Source of the DNA: Actinophytocola sp.
Lineage (GTDB): Bacteria > Actinomycetota > Actinomycetes > Mycobacteriales > Pseudonocardiaceae
Length of the DNA: 32,174 nt
Assembly (NCBI GenBank): GCA_009377385.1
Contig: WHUD01000042.1
Coordinates: forward strand, 1-32,174
Direction of reading: 5' to 3'
Positions 1 through 8,222 of the stretch are shown in pieces. Within the stretch, counting starts at the first letter, position 1. Each line of letters starts with the position of its first letter. Position numbers and translations under genes: made by a program. The notes below the pieces were generated by a model. That model did no database searches and was not told the DNA's origin. It saw nothing but the letters and a program-made list of their open reading frames with translations.

Positions 1-49
1 CTCACCCGAACAGCCCAGCACAACCGGGCGAGCCCCTCAACTGCGAAAC

Positions 50-667
50 TCAAGAGAGATAGATGTCGGCAAAATCCCGCCATCGGGTGTTCACTGTAGT
101 CCGCTCCAATGCGGTGACCACCTTCTCGGCTAACACCATTTCCAGCGGGTAGCCACGCAGGACGATCTCACCACCGAGCAGCCGCGGCAGCCGCAGATCC
201 GTGGGCCCGGGCCGGATGGGATCTCCGATGTTGACGTCGACGTGGAACCGGATCACGGCTGTGGCGAGTCGCGCCGTCAAGCGGACCCGAATGCCCGCGT
301 ATTGGTCCTCGTCGCGGATCTGCTCAGCGATCACGCTGGTCGTGTCGAAATCGATTCCGTCGCCGTAGTGCTGCGCGGCGATGGCCGTGACGACATCGCG
401 TATGTGGTCGACCTCGCCAGACACCCGGTCTGCCGCGATGTCAACGTCCGCGGTGGAGCGGCGGATTGCGTACGCTGCCAGCAGCACGCCGCCCTTGAGC
501 ACGAAGCTGTTTCGATGTCTGCTGTCGGCAAGTCGCGCGAGGAATCCCTCCAGGACGAAGAACCGCAGGTACTCATCGGTTGCCCGCCCGTCCCTGCGTG
601 CTTTACGTCGCAGGTCGAGATATGCCGTGCCGGCTGGATCCGACCGCGTAGGCCGCCGGTCGGTCAC
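50..667 (-). CDS. abiEii: AbiEii/AbiGii-type nucleotidyltransferase toxin, apparently short at C-terminus
   Basis: Toxin half of a type IV AbiE module; the family are DNA polymerase beta-like nucleotidyltransferases that block growth and give phage resistance. I chose the GTG start at 667 because its GTGA overlaps the stop of the upstream antitoxin, giving 205 residues; a longer upstream extension would run through the antitoxin gene. The nucleotidyltransferase core is visible: KGG at residues 58-60, then the T-x-D-x-D signature with D74 and D76. A later AEK followed by RWRDFADIY matches the conserved downstream motif of the family. The protein stops two residues after that motif, whereas family members usually continue for some 50 or more residues, so it may be C-terminally truncated. 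Family assignment is firm; activity is uncertain. Confidence 0.85.
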   Translation of the reverse strand: MTDRRPTRSDPAGTAYLDLRRKARRDGRATDEYLRFFVLEGFLARLADSRHRNSFVLKGGVLLAAYAIRRSTADVDIAADRVSGEVDHIRDVVTAIAAQHYGDGIDFDTTSVIAEQIRDEDQYAGIRVRLTARLATAVIRFHVDVNIGDPIRPGPTDLRLPRLLGGEIVLRGYPLEMVLAEKVVTALERTTVNTRWRDFADIYLS

Positions 668-1245
668 AGCAGCACCTCCATCGCAGCGCGCAGGCGAGAC
701 AGCACCCGTGGAAAGTGGGTGCCGGTCTCCAGTATCTCGGCGGGCCGACCACCGGCGCGCAGCCATCGCCGCAACGCCTCATTACCGAGTTCCGGTCCCT
801 GGTCCGTCGCCAGTCGGAAGGCGTCGACGATGCTTCGCGGCGCGTTGTAAAGCCCGATCTCGGTCTCGTCGTCCAGCCGCAGTGACTCACGGCCCACATC
901 GAACGTCGCCGGATCGAACCGATGCCACGTCACTGGCGCGGCCACTATTGGTGTCCGTTGCCCACGAGGCACAGCGACATCATGTGTCGCAGGAATCGCG
1001 TCGCTTAAGTCGTGCTGTACGAGGGCTGACGTCAGACACAGCGTTGCCTCCGGCGCCCGGTGTGCGATCTCCAGCAGATCCAGATCCGCCGGAGATGCGT
1101 CTGCCCGTCGATACAGACCGCGTCCCACCACTTCGAGCGCGCCCTCGTCCCGCCATCGGTACAACTGTCGCTTCGAGACACCCAGGTCGCGTGCGTGCCG
1201 ATAGCTAAACGTGTCCGGCATGCGCTTCAGGTCGTGAAGGGTCAC
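664..1245 (-). CDS. abiEi: AbiEi-family antitoxin / autorepressor
   Basis: Antitoxin and transcriptional repressor partner of the AbiEii toxin, 193 residues. The N-terminal part (about 8-45) reads as the AbiEi winged-helix domain, with TFSYRHARDLGVSKRQLYRW followed by a hydrophobic strand and the GRGLYRR turn. The rest (LCLTSALVQHDLSDAIP, VPRGQRTPIVAAPVTWHRF, YNAPRSIVDAFRL) is typical of the AbiEi_1 C-terminal domain. It starts at a GTG with no ribosome binding site upstream; a TACACT box ends 7 nt before it, so the message is probably leaderless. The stop overlaps the toxin start (GTGA), the coupling expected for a co-transcribed toxin-antitoxin pair. An inverted repeat brackets the promoter, consistent with autoregulation known for AbiEi proteins. 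Confidence 0.88.
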   Translation of the reverse strand: MTLHDLKRMPDTFSYRHARDLGVSKRQLYRWRDEGALEVVGRGLYRRADASPADLDLLEIAHRAPEATLCLTSALVQHDLSDAIPATHDVAVPRGQRTPIVAAPVTWHRFDPATFDVGRESLRLDDETEIGLYNAPRSIVDAFRLATDQGPELGNEALRRWLRAGGRPAEILETGTHFPRVLSRLRAAMEVLL

Positions 1246-1293
1246 GGGAACAAGTGTATACAGGAAAGGCGCTGCTGGCTACGATAGTTCCCG
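1245..1293 (-). promoter_or_regulatory. Leaderless abiE promoter bracketed by CGGGAAC/GTTCCCG inverted repeat
   Basis: Read on the minus strand, TACACT (plus positions 1253-1258) fits the TANNNT -10 consensus and is followed by 7 nt and then the GTG start of the antitoxin, as in leaderless actinobacterial promoters. CGGGAAC at 1245-1251 and GTTCCCG at 1287-1293 form a perfect 7-bp inverted repeat around the promoter. AbiEi proteins are known to repress their own promoters through inverted repeats, so this is the likely operator. I see no strong -35 box. Confidence 0.45.
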
Positions 1294-1394
1294 AGTTTGG
1301 CACATTCTCGGCGTATGTTCACCGATCCCGATGGCAAATCTGATCGGCCCGTAGGAGATCGCGCCGCAGGGCTGACGTCAGCGCGTGCCCGAGA

Positions 1395-1502
1395 TCATCT
1401 CCACCGCCCGCCACCCAGCGCCGTGACGACCTCCTCCGGCGCGGCCACGAACGCGCCGCTGCCAGTCGCGCTCTCGATCCGGGCCTGCAAGCGTTCACCC
1501 AT
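1395..1502 (-). pseudogene. Probable remnant of a DUF1905-like gene (N-terminal 35 codons)
   Basis: A minus-strand ATG reading frame of 35 codons encodes a peptide beginning MGERLQARIESATGSG and continuing AFVAAPEEVVTALGGGR. This resembles the first strand and the P-x-E-V-V-x-A-L-G-G-G turn of DUF1905 (YdeI/OmpD-associated) domains, which normally continue with a PV-rich strand for 60 more residues. Here the frame closes at TGA immediately after the glycine run, so the gene would be truncated. The match is from memory of the family pattern only and the fragment is short; chance similarity is possible. Confidence 0.35.
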
Positions 1503-1545
1503 GGCGGCAATACTGCGCGCTTAGCCTGGTCGGCACAATGGCGGC

Positions 1546-2037
1546 GTGAACGTCGTCGTCCTGTCCGACACGCACGCGCCGCGCAGGTGGAAGTCGTGCC
1601 CGCCCGCCATGGCCGAACACCTCAGGCGCGCGGACGTGATCCTGCACGGCGGCGACGTCTGCACCTCGGACGTGCTCGACGAGCTCACGGCGTACGCGCC
1701 GGTGCACGTTGTCTTCGGCAACAACGACCGCCAGGACGTCGCCGACTGGGGTGCGCCGGAGACCCTGGAGATCGACCTTGCCGGGCTGCGCGTCGGCATG
1801 ATCCACGACGCCGGTCGCGCCGACGGCAGGCTCGCCAGGATGCGACGCCGGTTCCCTTCTGCCGACCTGGTGGTGTTCGGCCACTCGCACATCCCCATGG
1901 ACCGCTCCGGCGACGGCCTGCGGATCTTCAACCCCGGCTCGCCGACCGACCGCAGGCGTCAGCCGCACGGGACCATCGGCCTGCTACAGATCGAGGACGG
2001 CGTTCTCGTTGACGCCAGCATCGTGCCCGTGACCTGA
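1546..2037 (+). CDS. YfcE/MJ0936-type metallophosphoesterase
   Basis: A 163-residue calcineurin-like phosphoesterase of the small YfcE family. The metal-ligand motifs appear in order: D8-x-H10 near the N-terminus (SDTHAP), HGGD, GNND, a late H in MIHDAG, GHSHIP and the NPGSPTDRR phosphate loop. The family hydrolyses phosphodiesters in the cytoplasm, usually with Mn; the physiological substrate is rarely known. The GTG start at 1546 is chosen because the VVVLSDTH strand begins the fold directly after it. It is followed at once by an ArsR-like gene whose reading frame begins around its stop, but there is no evidence that the two are functionally linked. Confidence 0.9.
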   Translation: MNVVVLSDTHAPRRWKSCPPAMAEHLRRADVILHGGDVCTSDVLDELTAYAPVHVVFGNNDRQDVADWGAPETLEIDLAGLRVGMIHDAGRADGRLARMRRRFPSADLVVFGHSHIPMDRSGDGLRIFNPGSPTDRRRQPHGTIGLLQIEDGVLVDASIVPVT

Positions 2038-2054
2038 CGTCGACAGCAGGACGT

Positions 2055-2366
2055 GTAGATATCGCTCTTGCCCTTGCGGATGCCACGCGCCGCGACATCA
2101 TCGCCCGCGTGATGCGCGGTGAGCAGTCGGTGTCCGCGCTCGCGCGGCAGTACCCGATGAGCTTCGCGGCGGTGCAGAAGCACGTGGCGGTGCTGGAGCG
2201 GGCAGCGCTCGTCACCAAGGAACGGCGCGGCAGGGAACAGGTCGTGCATGGCGACGTCACGGGGCTGCGCAAGGCGGCCCGCCTGCTGGACGCATACGAG
2301 CAGCTCTGGCGGGACCGCGTTAGGGGTATCGAGCAGATCTTGGCCGAGGATTCAGAAAGGCAGTAA
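2055..2366 (+). CDS. ArsR/SmtB-family winged-helix repressor with unclear start
   Basis: Helix-turn-helix regulator of the ArsR class, the subtype that is co-transcribed with AHSA1/SRPBCC proteins. The conserved segment reads VDIALALADATRRDI, then MRGEQSVSALARQYPMSFAAVQKHVAVLERAALV, which is the first helix plus the complete winged helix. No metal-binding cysteines are visible. The only ATG/GTG starts in frame are at 2109 and 2112, after the conserved first helix, yet homology clearly extends upstream to about 2055, where the codon is GTA. The only rare start I see further up is a CTG at 2034 overlapping the preceding stop. Either a non-canonical start is used or the 5' end is damaged. The gene ends 4 bp before the SRPBCC gene, so the two form a pair. 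Confidence 0.8.
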   Translation, partial: VDIALALADATRRDIIARVMRGEQSVSALARQYPMSFAAVQKHVAVLERAALVTKERRGREQVVHGDVTGLRKAARLLDAYEQLWRDRVRGIEQILAEDSERQ

Positions 2367-2370
2367 GCAC

Positions 2371-2865
2371 ATGACCGTCATCAGCACGCACAAGGACGTC
2401 CACGCGCTGACGCTGACGTTCGTCGCCGAGTTCGATGCCAGCGTGGAGCGCGTGTGGCAGGTGTGGCAGGACCCGCGCCAGTTGGAGCGATGGTGGGGGC
2501 CGCCGACCTGGCCCGCCACCTTCGAGCGGCACGAGTTCGAGGTCGGCGGCCAGTGCCGCTACTACATGACCGGTCCCGAGGGGGATAAGGCGCGCGGCTG
2601 GTGGACGATCACCGCGATCGACGCTCCGAACCGGCTAGAGTTCGAGAACGGGTTCGCGGACGACGACGGCGAGCCCGACAAGACGATGGATTCCATGCGC
2701 ATCGCGGTCACGTTCGAGCCGCTCGGCGGCAAGACGCGCATGACGTCGGTGACGACGTTCGTCAGCACCAAGCAGTTGGAACAGCTGATGGAGATGGGCA
2801 TGGAGGAAGGCATGGGGCAGGCCATGGGTCAGATCGACGAGGTGCTGGCCAGCATGGCGCCCTGA
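2371..2865 (+). CDS. SRPBCC / AHSA1-domain protein
   Basis: A 164-residue single-domain protein of the START-like AHSA1 (Aha1 C-terminal-like) group. The signature is the early FDASVERVWQVWQDPRQLERWWGPP segment, followed by FEVGGQCRYYMTGPEG, GWWTITAIDAPNRLEFENGFAD and the C-terminal helix with EEGMGQAMGQIDEVLA. These proteins form a hydrophobic cavity; in ArsR-AHSA1 pairs the ligand and role are usually unknown. The ATG at 2371 follows an AAAGG ribosome site at 2356-2360 and lies 4 bp after the ArsR stop, so the two genes are co-transcribed and the ArsR protein is the probable regulator. Confidence 0.9.
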   Translation: MTVISTHKDVHALTLTFVAEFDASVERVWQVWQDPRQLERWWGPPTWPATFERHEFEVGGQCRYYMTGPEGDKARGWWTITAIDAPNRLEFENGFADDDGEPDKTMDSMRIAVTFEPLGGKTRMTSVTTFVSTKQLEQLMEMGMEEGMGQAMGQIDEVLASMAP

Positions 2866-2900
2866 CGCGGACCGATGCTCGTTGCGGCGCTCGCGGTGAT

Positions 2901-2950
2901 CGATCTTGAGGCCTTTTGGTTGTCCGGACCGCCACAACGCCTCAAGATCG
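2901..2950. terminator. Palindromic element between convergent genes
   Basis: CGATCTTGAGGC at 2901-2912 and its exact reverse complement at 2939-2950 form a 12-bp stem, with a nested GTTGT/ACAAC stem (2919-2923 and 2934-2938) inside. It lies between the convergent SRPBCC and transaldolase genes, so it may terminate both. It lacks a U-tract and also looks like a dispersed intergenic repeat. Confidence 0.55.
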
Positions 2951-2978
2951 TCGCCTCGGGAGACGTCAACCGCACCCC

Positions 2979-4076
2979 TCAGCCGAGCTGTCCCGCCACC
3001 GTCTCCAGCAGCTCGTGCCAGGACGTGACGAACTTGTCCACGCCCTCGTCCTCCAGCGTGCGGAAGGCGTCGTCCAGATCGACGCCAACGGCGGCCAGGC
3101 GCTCGAACGTCTCCCGCGCGGCGTCGGCGCCGTCGACGACGGTGTCGCCGTCGATGTTCGCGTGGTCGGCGACGGCGTGCAGCGTCGGTTCCGGCATGGT
3201 GTTCACGACGCCCGCCGTGACGAGCCGGTCGACGTAGCGGGTGTCGGAGTACTCCGGGTTCTTCACGCCGGTCGACGCCCACAGCGGACGCTGCACGTTC
3301 GCGCCGTCGACCCGCAGCGCCTGCCAGCGGTCGGACTCGAACAGCTCCTGGTGCACGGTGTGCGCGATCCGCGCGTTGGCGATGGCCGCCTGACCCCGCA
3401 GGGCGAGCGCATCGTCGGTGCCGATGGCCGCCAGCCGCTTGTCGATCTCCGCGTCCACACGGGACACGAAGAACGACGCGACGGAGTGCACGCTCTCCAG
3501 CGGGAAGCCGTTGGCCCTTGCCTGCTGCACGCCCGTCATGAACGCGTCGATGACCTCGCGGTACCGCTGCACCGAGAAGATCAACGTGACGTTCACACTC
3601 ACACCTTCCGCCAGCGTGCGGGTGATCGCGGGCAACCCATGCTCGGTCGCCGGGATCTTGACGAACAGATTGGGCCGGTCCACCGCCTTGGCCAGCTCCA
3701 GCGCCTCGGTCACGGTGCGGTCGGTGTCGCGCGCCAGTTCGGGATCGACCTCAAGCGACACCCTGCCGTCCACACCTCCAGTGGCGTCATACACGGAGTG
3801 GAACAGGTCGCAGGCGTCCCTGACGTCGGTGGTGGTGATCTCCCGGACGGCGTCGTGCAGCCCAACGCCACGCTCGGCCAGCTCCCGCAACTGCTCCTGG
3901 TAGTCGTCACCGCTGGCCAAGGCGTTGGCGAAGATCGTGGGGTTGGTGGTCACGCCGACGACGTTGTGGTCACGGATCAGCTCGGCGAGCTGTCCGGACG
4001 TGATCCGCTGCCGTGACAGGTCGTCGAGCCAGATCGACACGCCCGCGTCGCGTAGCTGTGCCAGTCGGTCAGTCAT
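2979..4076 (-). CDS. tal: Transaldolase
   Basis: Class of transaldolase typical of actinobacteria, 365 residues, exchanging a dihydroxyacetone unit between sedoheptulose 7-phosphate/glyceraldehyde 3-phosphate and fructose 6-phosphate/erythrose 4-phosphate. The N-terminal TTNPTIF motif (about residues 43-49), the Schiff-base lysine K140 in NLFVKIPAT, and the [16 protein letters not shown] block are all present. Two adjacent ATG codons are available (4079 and 4076); I prefer 4076 because the GGAAAGG ribosome site is better spaced from it. It follows transketolase by about 30 bp on the same strand. Unlike the usual actinobacterial core operon, no zwf/opcA/pgl genes follow, so this may be a second, pathway-dedicated copy that handles erythrose 4-phosphate from the sugar island next door. 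Confidence 0.95.
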   Translation of the reverse strand: MTDRLAQLRDAGVSIWLDDLSRQRITSGQLAELIRDHNVVGVTTNPTIFANALASGDDYQEQLRELAERGVGLHDAVREITTTDVRDACDLFHSVYDATGGVDGRVSLEVDPELARDTDRTVTEALELAKAVDRPNLFVKIPATEHGLPAITRTLAEGVSVNVTLIFSVQRYREVIDAFMTGVQQARANGFPLESVHSVASFFVSRVDAEIDKRLAAIGTDDALALRGQAAIANARIAHTVHQELFESDRWQALRVDGANVQRPLWASTGVKNPEYSDTRYVDRLVTAGVVNTMPEPTLHAVADHANIDGDTVVDGADAARETFERLAAVGVDLDDAFRTLEDEGVDKFVTSWHELLETVAGQLG

Positions 4077-4107
4077 CATTATCCTTTCCAGCCGGGTCGG
4101 TAGTGGG

Positions 4108-6186
4108 TTACCCGCTCTGCCGCGCGAGGCAACGCCAAGCCGCGGCCACGACGGCCTCGGCGGTGATGCCAAACTCGCGGTACAGGGTCTGGTAGTCCGC
4201 CGACGCCCCGAAATGCTCCAGGGACACGACCTCCTCAGCGAACCGGTGCCACGGCTGCGCGATACCCGCCTCGACGACGACCCGCGCGGTGACCTCCGGT
4301 GGCAGCACCGCGTCCCGGTAGGCGACGTCCTGCGCGTCGAACCACTCCACGCACGGCATCGACACCACCCGCGTCGGCACGCCCTCGGCCTGTAACGTCT
4401 CCCGTGCGACCACGGCGAGCTGCACTTCCGAGCCGGTGGCGATCAGCACCACCTGCGGCGTGCCCTCCGCCTCGGCGAGCACGTACCCGCCGTGCGCCAC
4501 GGCGTCCGGGTCGCTGCCTGCGAGTACCGGCACGTTCTGCCTGGTCAGCGCCAGGCCGGTCGGGGCGTCGGTGGTGGTCAACGCGGCGCGCCATGCGCCA
4601 GACGTCTCGTTCGCGTCCGCGGGGCGCACGACGTTGAGGCCGGGGATCGCGCGCAGCGCCGCGAGCTGTTCGACCGGCTGGTGCGTCGGGCCGTCCTCGC
4701 CGAGCCCGATGGAATCGTGCGTCCAGACGTACACCACCGGCTGCCGCATCAGCGCGGCGAGCCGCACCGCGGGGCGCAGGTAGTCGGAGAAGATCAGGAA
4801 CGTCGCGCAGTACGGCCGGGTCAGCCCGTTCAGCGCGATGCCGTTGCTGATCGCGGCCATGGCGTGCTCCCGCACGCCGAAGTGCAGGTTGCGGCCGTAC
4901 GGGTGGGCGGTGAACTGCTTCGTGCTCGCGCCGATCGGCCCGAACGAGTCCGCGCCGTCGATCAGCGTGTTGTTGCTGCCAGCCAGGTCGGCGGACCCGC
5001 CCCACAGCTCGGGCAGCAGCTCGGCGACGGCGTTCAGGCACGCACCAGACGACTTCCGGGTCGCGACCCCCTTCTCGTTAGGTTCCCATCGCGGCAGCTT
5101 CTGCTCCCAGCCATCGGGTAGCTCCCTGCGTTGGAGCCGCGCCAACAGCTCTGTGCCCTGTGGGTTCTCCGACGCCCACCGGTCGAACGACTCCTGCCAG
5201 CGCGCCCGCTCCCGCGCGCCCCGTTCGCGCGCCGCGCGGGTGTGGGCCAACACGGCGTCCTCGACGACGAAGTGCCGTTCCTGATCGAAGCCGAGCAGCT
5301 CCTTGACGGCGGCGACCTCCTGCTCGCCCAGCGCGGCGCCGTGGATGGCGCCCGTGTTGGCCAGCGTCGGCGCGGGGTGGCCGATCACGGTGCGCAGCGC
5401 GATGAACGACGGTCGCTCGGTCTCCGCTTTCGCGGCGTCCAGCGCCGCCAGCAGGCCCGCGACGTTCTCGCCGCCGTCCACCCGCTGCACGTGCCAGCCG
5501 TACGCCTCGTATCGCGCGACGACGTCCTCGCTCAGCGCGATCGCGATGTCGTCCTCGATGGAGATCTGGTTGTCGTCGTAGATCACCACGAGGTTGCCGA
5601 GTCGCTGGTGCCCTGCCAGCGACGACGCCTCGGCCGTGACGCCCTCCTCGATGTCGCCGTCGGAGGCGAGCACGTAGACGTGGTGGTCGAACGGGCTCGT
5701 GCCCACCGGGGCGTCCGGATCGAGCAGGCCCCGGGTGCGGCGGGCGGCCATCGCCATGCCCACGGCCGACGCCAGGCCCTGCCCGAGCGGCCCGGTGGTG
5801 ATCTCGACGCCCGCCGTGTGGCCGTACTCGGGGTGGCCAGGGGTGAGCGAGCCCCAGCGGCGGAGCTGCCTCAGGTCGTCCAGGTCAAGGCCGTACCCGG
5901 CGAGATAGAGCTGGATGTAGAGGGTAAGGCTGGAGTGTCCGCAGGAGAGCACGAACCGGTCCCTGCCCAGCCACGCCGGGTCGGCGGGGTCGTGCCGCAT
6001 GACCCGTTGGAACAGCGTGTACGCCGCAGGCGCCAGGCTCATCGCGGTGCCGGGGTGGCCGCTGCCGCAGTGCTGCACGGCGTCGGCGGCGAGCACGCGG
6101 GCGGTGTCGACGGCGCGGGTGTCGAGGTCGGCCCAGTCGTCGGGGACCACGGGCCGGATGAGGTTTGCTGTCAGATCCAATGTCAC
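4108..6186 (-). CDS. tkt: Transketolase
   Basis: Full-length thiamine diphosphate enzyme, 692 residues, moving two-carbon units between ketose and aldose phosphates. Visible motifs include [15 protein letters not shown] near the N-terminus, the cofactor-binding segment from [15 protein letters not shown] through [10 protein letters not shown], and the pyrimidine-domain [14 protein letters not shown] with [17 protein letters not shown]. The GTG at 6186 is the start because AAGGAG lies 5 nt upstream and the family N-terminus follows; a longer frame would overrun the upstream gene. GTGA overlap with that small gene implies translational coupling. With transaldolase downstream it forms a compact non-oxidative pentose phosphate pair, placed divergently from the sugar catabolic island. 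Confidence 0.96.
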   Translation of the reverse strand: MTLDLTANLIRPVVPDDWADLDTRAVDTARVLAADAVQHCGSGHPGTAMSLAPAAYTLFQRVMRHDPADPAWLGRDRFVLSCGHSSLTLYIQLYLAGYGLDLDDLRQLRRWGSLTPGHPEYGHTAGVEITTGPLGQGLASAVGMAMAARRTRGLLDPDAPVGTSPFDHHVYVLASDGDIEEGVTAEASSLAGHQRLGNLVVIYDDNQISIEDDIAIALSEDVVARYEAYGWHVQRVDGGENVAGLLAALDAAKAETERPSFIALRTVIGHPAPTLANTGAIHGAALGEQEVAAVKELLGFDQERHFVVEDAVLAHTRAARERGARERARWQESFDRWASENPQGTELLARLQRRELPDGWEQKLPRWEPNEKGVATRKSSGACLNAVAELLPELWGGSADLAGSNNTLIDGADSFGPIGASTKQFTAHPYGRNLHFGVREHAMAAISNGIALNGLTRPYCATFLIFSDYLRPAVRLAALMRQPVVYVWTHDSIGLGEDGPTHQPVEQLAALRAIPGLNVVRPADANETSGAWRAALTTTDAPTGLALTRQNVPVLAGSDPDAVAHGGYVLAEAEGTPQVVLIATGSEVQLAVVARETLQAEGVPTRVVSMPCVEWFDAQDVAYRDAVLPPEVTARVVVEAGIAQPWHRFAEEVVSLEHFGASADYQTLYREFGITAEAVVAAAWRCLARQSG

Positions 6187-6461
6187 GCGATCTCCTTCGC
6201 TGCTGCGGGCAGGGATGCCTGGAGGGCGTCGCGGCCGCTGGCCGTCAATGTCGCGGCGACGCGCTGGCCGATCCGGCCGGGATGCGCGGCCCGCACGTGT
6301 CCAGATCGCACCAGCGCGTGCACGACCCACTGGTTGCAGCACGGCACACCGTCGACGTAGAGGTCGGGCTCGCAGCTACACGTGATCTCTGCGCGGCCGG
6401 AGGCGACGGCGCGCAGGATGGCGAGCTGTCCGGGATGCAAGGTCTCGCTGTCGACGGTCAT
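6183..6461 (-). CDS. Small winged-helix-like protein, cysteine-containing, function unknown
   Basis: A 92-residue protein that I do not recognise with certainty. The layout (QLAILRAVASGRAEI, then VVHALVRSGHVRA, then VAATLTASGRDALQA) resembles a winged helix of the MarR/PadR type, the last segment being like their typical L-T-x-x-G-R ending. Between them is a cysteine cluster, C-S-C followed some ten residues later by C-C, which could bind metal. The ATG at 6461 is preceded by GGAGGG at good spacing. Its stop overlaps the transketolase start (GTGA) and its last codons contain the transketolase ribosome site, so expression of the two is coupled. It could be a local regulator or sensor of the tkt-tal operon. 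Confidence 0.7.
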   Translation of the reverse strand: MTVDSETLHPGQLAILRAVASGRAEITCSCEPDLYVDGVPCCNQWVVHALVRSGHVRAAHPGRIGQRVAATLTASGRDALQASLPAAAKEIA

Positions 6462-6488
6462 GGTGCCCTCCAGGGGCGTTACCAAGCA

Positions 6489-6547
6489 GACCGGAAGTAA
6501 GCGGACGTGCCATCTTGGCTTGCCTGCATGTTCGGTTACTTCCGGTC
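6489..6547. repeat. 12-bp inverted repeat in divergent intergenic region
   Basis: GACCGGAAGTAA at 6489-6500 and its exact reverse complement TTACTTCCGGTC at 6536-6547, 35 nt apart, lie between the divergent tkt operon and the first kinase. It could be an operator pair, possibly for the small winged-helix protein next to it, or a hairpin. Confidence 0.5.
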
Positions 6548-6611
6548 GAATTGGTATCTACTGGCACTGTTACGTCTGAGCTTGTTGCGTCTTCCTCATA
6601 TCAACAGAAGG

Positions 6612-6624
6612 TGTTAAATTAACA
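6612..6624. promoter_or_regulatory. Candidate DeoR-type operator upstream of first kinase
   Basis: TGTTAAATTAACA is a perfect palindrome around a central A, in an AT-rich island 36 bp upstream of the kinase ATG. The TGTTAA/TTAACA half-sites recur at 8851-8872 in front of the transporter operon and resemble the TGTTA half-site of the classical E. coli DeoR operator. Binding by the DeoR-family protein at 13513 is inferred. Confidence 0.5.
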
Positions 6625-6657
6625 TACACATAACACACCGGCTTGTGAAGGGTGGCT

Positions 6658-6727
6658 GCATGAGGACTGCTCGCAGGCGTGAGGGCCGCTCGCGGGCCCG
6701 AACCGAGGTGCCCGAATCATCGGGCAC
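6658..6727 (+). repeat. Copy 1 of a short repeat shared with 17258-17294
   Basis: Two blocks covering the first kinase codons recur 10.6 kb away. Block A is the 20 nt at 6658-6677 (19 of 20 identical to 17258-17277). Block B is the 16 nt at 6712-6727 (identical to 17279-17294). In this copy block B is part of a perfect hairpin, GTGCCCGA-ATCA-TCGGGCAC at 6708-6727. Here the blocks are separated by 34 nt; in the other copy they are almost adjacent. Confidence 0.75.
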
Positions 6728-8222
6728 GAGGGCTGCATGGCTCGGGATCGACCTCGGAACCCAGAGCGTGCGCGCGGTGCTGATCGACGCGGACGGCGCG
6801 GTGCTCGGCTCGGCGGCCGAGCGGTTGACCAGCGCACGATGGCCGGACGGCAGGCACGAACAGGACCCGCGGCACTGGTGGGAGGCCGTCGTCGCCGCCA
6901 CGCGCCACGCACTCGCGACCGCGGGAGACGTCGAGGTCGCCGCGCTCGCTTGCTGCGCCACGTCCGGCACGATCGCCCTGGTGCGCGAGACGCCCGGTGA
7001 CCCGGCGCTGCCCGTCACGCCGGGGCTGATGTACGACGACGGCCGCGCCGTCGAGCAGGCCCGCCGGGTGGCCGACGACCCCGCGCCCGCCTGGCGTGCC
7101 GCCGGACTCACCCCGCAGCGATCCTGGGCGCTGCCCAAGGCGTTGTGGCTGCTACGCGACGGCGACCCCGGTCCCGGCGTGCGCCTGGCGCACCAGGCCG
7201 ACGTCGTCACGTCACGGCTGATCGGCAGGCCCGCGCCCGCTGACACCAGTCACGCGCTGAAGTCCGGCGCCGACCTCGTCGGGGGTGGCTGGCCCGCCGC
7301 CGACCTGGCCCGGCTCGGGCTCGACCCCAGACTGCTGCCGCCGCTGGTGCGGCCCGGCACCGTGCTCGGCGAGGTGTGCCCCGCCGCCGCGGAGCAGGTA
7401 GGGCTGCCGCCGGGGGTGCCGGTGGTGGCAGGCATGACCGACGGCTGCGCTGCCCAGATCGCTTCCGGTGTGCTGCGGCCGGGTCAGTGGAGCTTCGTGG
7501 TGGGCACGACGACGGTGCTCAAAGGCGTCTCCGACACGCTGCTCACGGACCCCACCGGCGCGCTGTACTCGCACCGCGCCCCGGACGGCCGCTGGTGGCC
7601 CGGCGGGGCATCCAGCGCGGGCGCCGGGCTGCTCAGCCAGGAGTTCGACGGGGCCGACCTCGAAGCCCTGGAGCGCGAGGCCGCCGACCGCGAACCCGCC
7701 GGGTCGGTGACCTACCCGCTGGCGGCCGTCGGCGAGCGGTTCCCGTTCCTCCGGCCGGACGCCACCGGCGTGAGCTGGGGCGACGACCGCGACCGGGCGG
7801 ACAGGTTCGCCGCCGTACTGCAGGGCGTCGCGTTCGTTGAGCGCCTGTGCCTTGACCACCTGCGCGGTCTCGGCGCGACCGTCGACGGTCCGGTCACCCT
7901 CAGCGGCGGCGCCACCCGCAGCCGCTACTGGACCCAACTACAGGCGGACATCCTCGGCAGACCGGTTGCGGTGCCGCAGGTGGCCGAGGGGGCGGTGGGC
8001 ATGGCGGTGCTCGCGGCCGCTGGCAACAGCGGCGACCCCGGGGCTCGGCTGACCGCGACGGCCGAGCGCATGCTGGGGCCGGTGCGGGTCATCGAGCCGA
8101 GGCCGGGAGCGCAGGAACGCTTCGACGCCGCTTACGCCGAGTTGGTGCGTGGGCTGGCCGAGCTGGGCTGGATCGACGCCGCGCTGGCCGGCACGGCTTT
8201 GGCGGGGGCGGCATGGACATGA
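6660..8222 (+). CDS. FGGY-family carbohydrate kinase, D-ribulokinase-like (SePSK/AtXK-1 type)
   Basis: ATP-dependent sugar kinase of about 520 residues. The ATP-binding phosphate-1 motif WLGIDLGTQSVRAV follows an N-terminal extension of about 28 residues, then come the substrate-side segment CCATSGTIALV...PGLMYDDGRA, GMTDGCAAQIASG, GTTTVLKG, and the adenosine motif VTLSGGATRSRYWTQLQADILGRPV. The ATSGT/LMYDDGRA pattern is closer to the D-ribulose kinase group than to glycerol or xylulose kinase. The ATG at 6660 is preceded by AAGGGTGG; the first codons are shared with a repeat found again at 17260, so the extension may be a recent addition, and GTG 6708 is an alternative start. It heads the plus-strand island and overlaps the following phosphatase. 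Substrate is inferred, not shown. Confidence 0.88.
   Translation: MRTARRREGRSRARTEVPESSGTRAAWLGIDLGTQSVRAVLIDADGAVLGSAAERLTSARWPDGRHEQDPRHWWEAVVAATRHALATAGDVEVAALACCATSGTIALVRETPGDPALPVTPGLMYDDGRAVEQARRVADDPAPAWRAAGLTPQRSWALPKALWLLRDGDPGPGVRLAHQADVVTSRLIGRPAPADTSHALKSGADLVGGGWPAADLARLGLDPRLLPPLVRPGTVLGEVCPAAAEQVGLPPGVPVVAGMTDGCAAQIASGVLRPGQWSFVVGTTTVLKGVSDTLLTDPTGALYSHRAPDGRWWPGGASSAGAGLLSQEFDGADLEALEREAADREPAGSVTYPLAAVGERFPFLRPDATGVSWGDDRDRADRFAAVLQGVAFVERLCLDHLRGLGATVDGPVTLSGGATRSRYWTQLQADILGRPVAVPQVAEGAVGMAVLAAAGNSGDPGARLTATAERMLGPVRVIEPRPGAQERFDAAYAELVRGLAELGWIDAALAGTALAGAAWT

Noticed and set aside
5131-6360. A 409-codon plus-strand frame opposite transketolase
   Set aside because: Antisense shadow; transketolase is full length with all motifs on the other strand.
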